Source of the DNA: Gammaproteobacteria bacterium
GTDB lineage: Bacteria; Pseudomonadota; Gammaproteobacteria; Pseudomonadales; Porticoccaceae
Length of the DNA stretch: 6,052 nucleotides
Assembly (NCBI GenBank): GCA_003646355.1
Contig: QNFO01000083.1
Span: 1 to 6,052 of the forward strand
Direction of reading: 5' to 3'
Shown: positions 1-5,456 of the stretch, in pieces
Layout: every line of letters begins with the position of its first letter
How positions within the stretch are numbered: the first letter of the stretch is position 1
Program-made: the position numbers and the translations under genes
The notes under the pieces: generated by a model
The model's database searches: none
What the model saw: the letters and a program-made list of their open reading frames with translations, nothing else
What the model was told of the DNA's origin: nothing

Positions 1-625
1 AGACACCTTTCAACACCATGGTAAATACTGGGACTTCCCCTCAAAAGACTTTGTGAACCCTCACCAGCACCCGGTGTATTCCACCTACGGGCAGGGTGTT
101 TCAGAAGATATGCACGTCACTCAAATCGGTATTGCACCGCGCCCCTGGCAAGACGAAATCCCCCTGTACGGTGGTTTTTCTCACAGTTTGCGCTCGGCTA
201 AATTTTGGGCAAAACACAAAGGCAAGCCCATCGTGCTGGCTGGTGACACCGACTTTCTGCAAATGCTGTGGAAGGAATGGGGCGAAGAGGCCAAGCAATG
301 TGGTCACGATTTCAAACCCGGCGATGAAGCCTGCTGGGGCGGCATAATGATTTGCGCCCCCACCGATGCCGAAGCACAAACCCTGTTTGAAGACATGGCC
401 TGGATGTGGGACACCTGGATGCGGCCTTTTGGTCAGGGCATGCCGGAGTTATTGGTCGGCTCGCCTGAAACCCTGAAACGGCGCATTGAAGAGGTCAGCA
501 AAAAAATACCCCTCGATGAAGTCTTTCTCTTGCTGCCTCAGGGCATATTGCCACCGGAGCAATTCAATGCCTCTCTTGAGCTGTTTGCTAAAGAGGTTAT
601 GCCGCACTTTGCTGGTAAACCCTAA
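1..625 (+). CDS. Luciferase-like (LLM class) flavin/F420-dependent monooxygenase, C-terminal part
   Basis: This is the C-terminal part of a TIM-barrel enzyme of the bacterial luciferase-like monooxygenase family, which uses FMNH2 or reduced F420 to oxidise organic substrates in the cytoplasm. The reading frame is open from base 2 with no stop, so the gene starts outside the window; the GTG at 53 is internal, because the preceding codons encode family-like sequence (F-Q-H-H-G-K-Y-W near bases 8-31, then N-P-H-Q-H-P). A VGSPET motif at 455-472 is the typical late 'VGSPEEV' segment that precedes the last helices. The stop is TAA at 623-625. It converges on the DMT transporter gene with a 23-base gap. 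Substrate and cofactor cannot be read from this fragment. The family call is firm; whether it belongs to the same pathway as the minus-strand cluster is inference. Confidence 0.85.
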   Translation, partial: DTFQHHGKYWDFPSKDFVNPHQHPVYSTYGQGVSEDMHVTQIGIAPRPWQDEIPLYGGFSHSLRSAKFWAKHKGKPIVLAGDTDFLQMLWKEWGEEAKQCGHDFKPGDEACWGGIMICAPTDAEAQTLFEDMAWMWDTWMRPFGQGMPELLVGSPETLKRRIEEVSKKIPLDEVFLLLPQGILPPEQFNASLELFAKEVMPHFAGKP

Positions 626-648
626 AAAAGTTGGCGCTGTTATCTGGT

Positions 649-1626
649 CTAACTATCAAGCTTTTGACTCGATAGGCGAACCCGGTTGCCCATTACGGCA
701 GATATACCACCGTAAAGACTGCCCCCCAACACCAGACTGGCACCGATAATATCACTACGACTCAATGTGGCATCGAGCAAAAAGACCGCCAACAGAATGG
801 CATACACCGGTATCACATTGAGATAGAGGGCGGCCTGACTGGGGCCAATCAACTGCACGCCCCTATTCCACCAGAACAGCGACAACACCGTTGGCCCGAT
901 GCAGACAAAGGCCAGCACCCCAATGACCAGACCATTAAGTTGTGGCTTGATGAAGAAGAAGCCTTCCACCGTGGCCAGTGACATGGCGGGAATGACTGAA
1001 AGAAACAGACCGATTGCGGTGGTTTCTAGCGCACTCATGGTGAGCATTACCCGCCGCCCCGCCATGCCGTAAATACTCCACGACAATACCGCGAGCAACA
1101 TCAGCATATCGCCGATATTAAGATCCAGAGCCAGTAAAACGGATAGTTGACCGCCACTGAGTATCCAGCCGACACCGACCACAGTAATGGCTGCTGCCAA
1201 CCATTGGCTGCGCTGTAATTGCTCGCGAAGGAAAATTGCTGATAACAGGGCCGTTGCCAGTGGTGTTAAGGCATTCATCAATCCGGCATTAATCGGTGTG
1301 GTGTAGCGCAGGCCCAGATAGAGAAAGATTTGGAAGCCGAGTACGCCACTAAGGGACATTAGCACCAGCAAGGGCCAGCTTTTGACGCCGCTTAATATAT
1401 CGCGTCGTCCACCAAACCGTATGACCAGTATAAAAATCATACTGCCAGCGACAGCTCTGCTGGCAACAATAAAGCCGGGGCCTACATAATCACTGAGTAG
1501 GCTGCCGGCAATCAGGTTCCCGGCCCAGAACAGGCCGGCTAAGTTGAGTAAAAGTACAGCTTTAAGGTAATCGTTTTTTTGCAATGAAAAAGCTCTGTGC
1601 TTACTGTGTTTTCGAAAAATGGGCAA
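649..1626 (-). CDS. EamA/DMT-superfamily transporter
   Basis: This is an inner-membrane transporter of the drug/metabolite superfamily, made of two tandem EamA repeats (about residues 25-157 and 170-310) with roughly ten hydrophobic segments. The ends of the repeats carry recognisable family sequence: N-A-L-T-P-L followed by F-L-R-E-Q-L in the first, and Y-L-N-V-I-P-V-Y in the second. Its 325 residues are normal to slightly long for the family. No ATG is available near the N-terminus. The start given is TTG at 1626, with a weak upstream ribosome site. A second TTG at 1582-1584 (residue 15) has AGAG about eight bases upstream and lies just before the first membrane helix, so it may be the true start. 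It is the last gene of the minus-strand run, 31 bases after the epoxide hydrolase-like gene. Substrate is unknown; export of an intermediate or uptake of a substrate are both possible. Confidence 0.88.
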   Translation of the reverse strand: MPIFRKHSKHRAFSLQKNDYLKAVLLLNLAGLFWAGNLIAGSLLSDYVGPGFIVASRAVAGSMIFILVIRFGGRRDILSGVKSWPLLVLMSLSGVLGFQIFLYLGLRYTTPINAGLMNALTPLATALLSAIFLREQLQRSQWLAAAITVVGVGWILSGGQLSVLLALDLNIGDMLMLLAVLSWSIYGMAGRRVMLTMSALETTAIGLFLSVIPAMSLATVEGFFFIKPQLNGLVIGVLAFVCIGPTVLSLFWWNRGVQLIGPSQAALYLNVIPVYAILLAVFLLDATLSRSDIIGASLVLGGSLYGGISAVMGNRVRLSSQKLDS

Positions 1627-1657
1627 AGGGCTGTACTTGATTGTTGATTACATCTAG

Positions 1658-2047
1658 CTAGCCAATGGCGGGGCCACCTTTATCGACCCAGGTTTTTAAA
1701 TCAAAATATTCACGCCAGTTATTAATTTTACCTTTTTCATCAAACTCGAATATGCCGAGTACAGGTAACTCTTCCAGGGTGTTATCACCCAGGGTAAAAC
1801 TATCGAGCCTTTCAGTAACGACTCGCTGCTCGTCGGCGACAATAGTGAGAATTTCAAAGCGGCAAGAACTGGCGGCACCCAGAAAAGCGGCGAGAAAACC
1901 GCGGATTTGTTCTTGCCCCACCAGCGGTGCCATGGGCATATTGTGGTAGACCGCATCTTCACTCATCAAACCGAGTACGGCATCAATATCAAGATTTTCC
2001 CAGGCCTGACAAAAGTCTTTCACTGTTTTTTGGTGTTGTGCTGACAT
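1658..2047 (-). CDS. Limonene-1,2-epoxide hydrolase-type / SnoaL-like protein
   Basis: This is a small alpha+beta cone-fold protein of 129 residues (NTF2/SnoaL superfamily) most like the limonene-1,2-epoxide hydrolase (LEH) group, which adds water to epoxides in one step. The active-site set known from Rhodococcus LEH (Tyr53, Asn55, Arg99, Asp101, Asp132) has clear counterparts: Y34-x-N36, R80-L-D82 and D116 in W-R-E-Y-F-D. The Tyr-to-Arg spacing of 46 residues equals that of LEH. It is about 20 residues shorter than LEH, mostly at the N-terminus. The ATG at 2045-2047 has a good GGGAG seven bases upstream. It lies 41 bases after the Ddn-like gene and 31 before the DMT gene, in the same direction. 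Alternatives are a lactone or ketosteroid isomerase-like SnoaL protein; the R-x-D pair makes a hydrolase more likely. The substrate is unknown. Confidence 0.8.
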   Translation of the reverse strand: MSAQHQKTVKDFCQAWENLDIDAVLGLMSEDAVYHNMPMAPLVGQEQIRGFLAAFLGAASSCRFEILTIVADEQRVVTERLDSFTLGDNTLEELPVLGIFEFDEKGKINNWREYFDLKTWVDKGGPAIG

Positions 2048-2054
2048 TATTATT

Positions 2055-2084
2055 CTCCCGTTTTTAAATGGCTATTTTAATCGG
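2055..2084 (-). promoter_or_regulatory. AT-rich leader and ribosome binding site of the LEH-like gene
   Basis: The minus strand reads CCGATTAAAATAGCCA, then TTTAAAAACGGGAG, with GGGAG (2055-2059) seven bases before the ATG. It is the closest relative of the Ddn-like leader at 2596-2621. No -35 box with suitable spacing was seen, so an internal promoter is not supported. Confidence 0.5.
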
Positions 2085-2088
2085 CAGT

Positions 2089-2589
2089 TTAAACCGGCTT
2101 CATTACAAAAATAGGAATATGCCGGTCACCCACGCGTTTTTTGTAATGGGGAAAGCCCATGTAAGTATCGAGGGCATAGCCCCAATAGCGCTGGTATTCA
2201 TCACCTTCTAACTCGGTCGCCATATAGTCCTGGGACTGGCCACGTAAGGTGCAACGGGCCTGAGGATTGGCTTTGAGATTGTAATACCAGGCGGGGTTAT
2301 GACCCTGACCAAAATTGGAGGCGACAATCGCGAACACACCAGGCTCAGCTTCATCTTCTATGCAGAGCAAGGGAATGTCGCGAATCACACCGCTTTTAGC
2401 ACCCTTCGCCGATAACACCACCACTGACAGGCCGGTCAAAACACCGGCCATGGTCGTACGGCCACCCGAAAGCTTAAAGACAATGCGGTCGAGGTGGTGC
2501 TGAGTGCGCGCCATAAACCAGGCGCCTGCACTCGTGGAGGCAACCTGGTGCATGCCCCGGTGAAAGGCTGAGAGTTTTTTAGGTGGCAT
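2089..2589 (-). CDS. Ddn-type nitroreductase/deazaflavin-dependent oxidoreductase family protein
   Basis: This 166-residue protein has the split beta-barrel fold of the Ddn family (PF04075, former DUF385), whose characterised mycobacterial members use reduced cofactor F420 to reduce quinones, enones or nitro compounds. Visible signature elements are K65-S66-G67 with R70 and P73-L74, then A90-S91 with G94, and N98-P99-A-W101-Y-x-N104-L-x-A-N108-P109, ending with R156-x-I-P159-I near the C-terminus. These match the F420-binding segments of Mycobacterium Ddn in order and spacing. The length is normal. The ATG at 2587-2589 follows AAGGA with a six-base spacer. It sits 58 bases after the dehydrogenase gene and 41 before the LEH-like gene. 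F420 use is well known in actinobacteria but patchy in gammaproteobacteria, so the cofactor could also be FMN or heme-like; this is unresolved here. Confidence 0.85.
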   Translation of the reverse strand: MPPKKLSAFHRGMHQVASTSAGAWFMARTQHHLDRIVFKLSGGRTTMAGVLTGLSVVVLSAKGAKSGVIRDIPLLCIEDEAEPGVFAIVASNFGQGHNPAWYYNLKANPQARCTLRGQSQDYMATELEGDEYQRYWGYALDTYMGFPHYKKRVGDRHIPIFVMKPV

Positions 2590-2595
2590 TATTAT

Positions 2596-2621
2596 TCCTT
2601 TTTATTGGTTATTTTGATCGG
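2596..2621 (-). promoter_or_regulatory. AT-rich leader and ribosome binding site of the Ddn-like gene
   Basis: The minus strand reads CCGATCAAAATAACCA, then ATAAAAAGGA, with AAGGA (2596-2600) six bases before the ATG. The first 16 bases match the leader of the LEH-like gene except at two positions, and AAAATAAC recurs before the thiolase-like gene. The AATAATAATG at the start codon is also shared with the LEH-like gene. Confidence 0.5.
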
Positions 2622-2647
2622 AATTAACTATCAGCCCAGCATAGGTT

Positions 2648-3751
2648 TTAAACTGTTTGTGCTTCTAGTTTAGCCACCACACGCTCGCCAAATTCTTGCG
2701 TGTTAATCATGGTGACACCCGAACCGGGCTTGCTTAAATCAGCGGTTGAAAAACCATCGGCAAAGACGCCCTGCATGGCGGCCCAAACATTTTCAGCTTC
2801 ATCGGCCATGTCGAAACTGTTTTCCAGCATCATCGCCACCGAACCTATCATCGAATAGGGGTTGGCAATATTCTTGCCGGCGATATCCGGTGCGGAACCG
2901 TGGGAGGGCTCGTAGTAAGCCTTATCTGGCCCCAGACAAGCAGAGGGCATTAAACCGAGGGAACCGAGAATGCCGCCACCCTGGTCGCTGAGAATATCGC
3001 CAAACATATTCTCCATCACCATCACGTCAAACTGTGTGGGGTTTAAACACAGCATGGTAGCGGCCGCATCAACCAGAATATGAACAACTTTCACCTCAGG
3101 ATATTGCGGGGCGATCTCTTCAATAATCTCGTTCCACAAAACGCTCGATTTTAATACGTTACTTTTGTGGATATTGTGCAGCACCTTCTTGCGGCGCATG
3201 GAAATTTTAAAGGCTTCGTGAAGAATGCGACTAATTTGCCCCTCGTCGTATTCCAGGGTTTCACGCACATAGCGTAAACCTTCGTCGTTAACACCGACTT
3301 CTTTGTCGCCAAAGTAAAGACCACCAACCAGCTCGCGCACCATAATTAAATCGATGCCTTCGCCAATAATTTCTGGCTTAAGGGGTGAAAAGTGGGCCAG
3401 CTCTTTGGGCAGTGACACCGGGCGAAAGTTAGCGAAGGTGTTGTAGCGACGACGCATGGGTAACAGCGCGGCACGCTCGGGTAGCATGTCGACGGGAATT
3501 TTTTGTGATTCCTCGTGGCTTAAACCAATCGGCCCTTTGAGGATGGCATCGGCGGCATCGCAAATATCGATAGTCGCTTGTGGAAAGGGGTGGCCGAAGT
3601 CGAAATAAGCGTTGGCGCCAAAGGCGGCGGGCATCAGTTCAAAGCTCACATCGTTGCGCGCTTCGATCACTTTCAGCACCTTAAGTGCTTCTGTCATAAT
3701 TTCTGGGCCGATACCATCACCGGCCAATACTGCAATTTTGAAATTTTTCAC
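2648..3751 (-). CDS. Isocitrate/isopropylmalate dehydrogenase-family beta-decarboxylating dehydrogenase
   Basis: This 367-residue enzyme belongs to the family that oxidises 2-hydroxy acids carrying a 3-carboxylate (3-isopropylmalate, isocitrate, homoisocitrate, D-malate) with loss of CO2. The N-terminal G11-D-G-I-G-P16-E nucleotide motif is present. Substrate arginines R100, R110 and R139, catalytic Y146 and K196, and metal-binding D228, D252 and D256 all align. D289 in G-S-A-P-D-I-A-G-K predicts NAD rather than NADP. The segment L-L-P-M-R-R is LeuB-like, but H195-K196, D228-A-A-A and S-D-Q-G-G-G depart from typical LeuB and lean toward the isocitrate/homoisocitrate branch. The start is GTG at 3749-3751, with an AGG core upstream. 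No leuC, leuD or leuA is adjacent; the neighbours are a thiolase-like/DUF35 pair and a Ddn-like gene. A paralogue acting on another 3-carboxy-2-hydroxy acid is more likely than biosynthetic LeuB. Confidence 0.88.
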   Translation of the reverse strand: MKNFKIAVLAGDGIGPEIMTEALKVLKVIEARNDVSFELMPAAFGANAYFDFGHPFPQATIDICDAADAILKGPIGLSHEESQKIPVDMLPERAALLPMRRRYNTFANFRPVSLPKELAHFSPLKPEIIGEGIDLIMVRELVGGLYFGDKEVGVNDEGLRYVRETLEYDEGQISRILHEAFKISMRRKKVLHNIHKSNVLKSSVLWNEIIEEIAPQYPEVKVVHILVDAAATMLCLNPTQFDVMVMENMFGDILSDQGGGILGSLGLMPSACLGPDKAYYEPSHGSAPDIAGKNIANPYSMIGSVAMMLENSFDMADEAENVWAAMQGVFADGFSTADLSKPGSGVTMINTQEFGERVVAKLEAQTV

Positions 3752-3782
3752 TGATTACCTACCATTCCTAGTTTAACTACAT

Positions 3783-4190
3783 TCAAGCGGGTGCAAAAAA
3801 TGGCACCGCCGTACCTTCACCCGTGTCGATAAAGGCCACTTTTACCGCCTGGCCAATTTCGAGTTTGTCGAAATCGCAGTCGATTAAATTGGTCATCATC
3901 GTCGGGCCTTCATCGAGAGTCACATAGGCAATGGCCCATGGCTCTTTGGTTCTGCGCATAACGCTGTACGTGTAAATCGTGCCGCGCCCCGCTGTTTCTA
4001 AATATTCGGTGTCGTCACTAAAACAAAAGGGGCAGAAGGTGCGTGGGTAAAAATGGTTTTCACCACAGCTATTGCAGTGTTTAACCAGTAATTTACCTTC
4101 GCCAGTCGCATCCCAGAAACCTTTTGTTTCGTCATTGACGCGCGGTGCCCGCACTTTGCTGGGTCGATTCATTCCGTTTAATTCGCTCAT
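3783..4190 (-). CDS. Zinc-ribbon/OB-fold (DUF35) partner of the thiolase-like protein
   Basis: This 135-residue protein has the DUF35 architecture: an N-terminal helix (about residues 18-34, with the F-W-D aromatic pair), a rubredoxin-like zinc ribbon with C39-x2-C42 and C53-x2-C56, and a C-terminal OB fold (about residues 65-133). Proteins of this type bind to thiolase-fold enzymes and help position the acyl-CoA, as in the archaeal acetoacetyl-CoA thiolase/HMG-CoA synthase complex, in PhlB, and in the DUF35 domain of ChsH2 with the steroid aldolase Ltp2. Its ATG overlaps the thiolase-like stop codon as ATGA (4187-4190), with GGAGG nine bases upstream inside the thiolase-like gene. This indicates translational coupling and an obligate pair. 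ATG at residue 7 lacks a comparable ribosome site. All four zinc ligands are intact. The complex is a strong family-based inference. Confidence 0.92.
   Translation of the reverse strand: MSELNGMNRPSKVRAPRVNDETKGFWDATGEGKLLVKHCNSCGENHFYPRTFCPFCFSDDTEYLETAGRGTIYTYSVMRRTKEPWAIAYVTLDEGPTMMTNLIDCDFDKLEIGQAVKVAFIDTGEGTAVPFFAPA
4187..4190 (-). other. ATGA start/stop overlap between thiolase-like and DUF35 genes
   Basis: The DUF35 start codon ATG (4188-4190) and the thiolase-like stop TGA (4187-4189) share bases. A GGAGG lies nine bases upstream within the thiolase-like coding sequence. This arrangement usually gives coupled translation and balanced amounts of two partner proteins. Confidence 0.9.
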
Positions 4191-5359
4191 GCGTCTGCTC
4201 CTCCCAATATCAATGTTGCACTGCCCATGCGCGAGCCCAGCAAACCGCCGGTACCGTGGGCCAATGCAATATTGCAGTTAGGCACCTGTACTTTGGGGTG
4301 GGCTTCGCCGCGCACCTGGCGCACCGCTTCAATAACCTTGGTTATGCCGCCTCGATCGGTCGGGTGGTTATTACACAAACCGCCACCATCAGTATTAAAG
4401 GGCAGCTTGCCGACGCCAGAAATCAGGTTGCCATCGGCAACAAATTTGCCGCCCTCACCCTTGGCACAAAAGCCCAGATCTTCGATAGTTTCCACCACGG
4501 TGATGGTGAAGGAGTCGTAAATAGACGCGTATTTAATATCCGCCGGTGTCACGCCCGCTTCTTCAAAAGCCTTTGGCCCCGACCAGCGTGCGCCGGAATA
4601 GGTTAAGTCGACCTTGCCACCATTGAGGTGTTTTATGGCTTCACCAGCACCCAGCACTTTAACGCAGGGGCGCTTGAGCTGAGCGGCGATTTCTGGGGCG
4701 ACGACGATAACCGCCCCGCCACCATCACTCATCACACAGCAGTCGAGACGGTGCAGGGGATCACTAATCATCGGTGAATTCAGTACATCCTCGACCGTCA
4801 CCACATTGCGCAACATGGCGTGCTCGTTGTATTGAGCATGGTGGGAGGCGGCGACTTTTACCCAGGCCAACTGTTCGCTGGTGGTGCCGTATTCGTGCAT
4901 GTGACGCATTGCCGCCATGCCGTACATATTAGTCACCACCGGGCGGAAAGGTGCTTCAAAAGCATAGTCAGCGGGCGGGCCGCCACCGGGACGGGTGCGG
5001 TAATTTTCTTTAGCGTCGGCGCGGGGGCGTCCGGCCAAGGTAATTAATGCGACCTTACAATGGCCCATGGCGATGGCCTGAGCCGCGTGATTAACGTGGG
5101 CCACATAGGATGAACCACCGACTTCTGTGCTATCAAACTGAGTGACATTCAAGCCCATATACTCAGCCTGATTTAGGGGACCAAGCCCCGGCACGTCACC
5201 GGCACAATAGTAGGCATCGATATCGTCTTTCGTCAGACCTGCGTCTTCCAATGCACCCTTGGCGACCTCGGCATGCAACTGGGGGACGGTTTTACCGGTG
5301 GCCTCTCGCAACGGGTGTTCGTAAATCCCCGCAATGAAGGCTTTTCCTCTGATACTCAT
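4187..5359 (-). CDS. Thiolase-fold protein lacking the nucleophilic cysteine (SCP2-thiolase/Ltp2-like)
   Basis: This 390-residue protein is a full-length thiolase-fold enzyme of the SCP2-thiolase/lipid-transfer group that acts on acyl-CoA substrates. Family landmarks include D206-C-C then S211-D-G-G-G-A, Y281-D-S-F-T, G296-F-C-x-K-G-E-G-G, L319-P-x-N322-T-x-G-G-G, and E344-A-V-R-Q with R350-G. The thiolase nucleophile motif G-G-A-C is replaced by G81-G-S-S84, and the C-terminal C-x-G motif is replaced by A-H368-G-T-G-G. The N-H332-P histidine, equivalent to the thiolase G-H-P, remains. A classical Claisen thiolase needs these cysteines, so an aldolase-type or other C-C lyase or transferase is likelier. 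The ATG at 5357-5359 has GAGGAG six bases upstream. It is the first gene of the minus-strand run and overlaps the DUF35 partner by four bases. The exact reaction is unknown. Confidence 0.9.
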   Translation of the reverse strand: MSIRGKAFIAGIYEHPLREATGKTVPQLHAEVAKGALEDAGLTKDDIDAYYCAGDVPGLGPLNQAEYMGLNVTQFDSTEVGGSSYVAHVNHAAQAIAMGHCKVALITLAGRPRADAKENYRTRPGGGPPADYAFEAPFRPVVTNMYGMAAMRHMHEYGTTSEQLAWVKVAASHHAQYNEHAMLRNVVTVEDVLNSPMISDPLHRLDCCVMSDGGGAVIVVAPEIAAQLKRPCVKVLGAGEAIKHLNGGKVDLTYSGARWSGPKAFEEAGVTPADIKYASIYDSFTITVVETIEDLGFCAKGEGGKFVADGNLISGVGKLPFNTDGGGLCNNHPTDRGGITKVIEAVRQVRGEAHPKVQVPNCNIALAHGTGGLLGSRMGSATLILGGADA

Positions 5360-5365
5360 AGTTCA

Positions 5366-5390
5366 CTCCTCATTTTTAATCGTTATTTTA
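5366..5390 (-). promoter_or_regulatory. AT-rich leader and ribosome binding site of the thiolase-like gene
   Basis: The minus strand reads AAAATAACGATTAAAAA, then TGAGGAG, with GAGGAG (5366-5371) six bases before the ATG. It is one of three similar leaders in this cluster; the others are at 2596-2621 and 2055-2084. The ribosome site fixes the start codon. The shared part may be a translation-enhancing AT-rich element or a regulator site. Confidence 0.5.
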
Positions 5391-5427
5391 TTTTTTTGGG
5401 GCGCCCTGTGGTTTACCAGCCTGCTGA

Positions 5428-5456
5428 CTTAAACGCTAAGATCAAGCGTCTATCAA
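5428..5456 (-). promoter_or_regulatory. Candidate sigma70-type promoter for the six-gene run
   Basis: On the minus strand TTGATA (5451-5456) is followed after exactly 17 bases by TTTAAG (5428-5433). The -35 box matches the consensus at five of six positions and the -10 box at four of six. It lies just after the purA stop and about 70 bases before the thiolase-like start. A second -10-like TAAAAT at 5385-5390 has no good -35 partner. Transcription could also read through from purA. Confidence 0.3.
5430..5452 (-). other. Short hairpin after purA
   Basis: The minus-strand RNA can form an 8-base-pair stem, UAGACGCU with AGCGUUUA, around a 7-base loop (5438-5444). One pair is G-U, so the stem forms fully only in the minus-strand transcript. 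No U-run follows, so it is not a standard intrinsic terminator. It overlaps the promoter candidate. It may mark the purA 3' end or simply be chance. Confidence 0.3.

Noticed and set aside
53..55. GTG as the true start of the luciferase-like gene
   Set aside because: The frame stays open to base 2 and the upstream codons encode family-like sequence, so the GTG is an internal valine.
626..648. Bidirectional terminator between the convergent genes
   Set aside because: The minus strand has a T-run (TTTTTT) but no convincing stem before it; only a 4-base GCGC palindrome is present.
1653..1660. CTAGCTAG palindrome at the end of the LEH-like gene
   Set aside because: It is short, partly coding and includes the stop codon; no second copy or site context supports a function.
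2087..2094. GTTTAAAC palindrome overlapping the Ddn-like stop codon
   Set aside because: Eight bases only, without extended flanking symmetry; expected by chance in AT-rich intergenic sequence.
3752..3772. Tiny upstream reading frame ATG GTA GGT AAT CAG TGA ending on the dehydrogenase GTG
   Set aside because: The Shine-Dalgarno-like AGG is too close to that ATG, and a five-codon frame with overlapping stop can arise by chance.
4145..4606. Plus-strand open frame of 153 codons opposite the thiolase-like gene
   Set aside because: It lies antisense to a well-supported family protein, and its translation resembles no protein family; it is a shadow frame.
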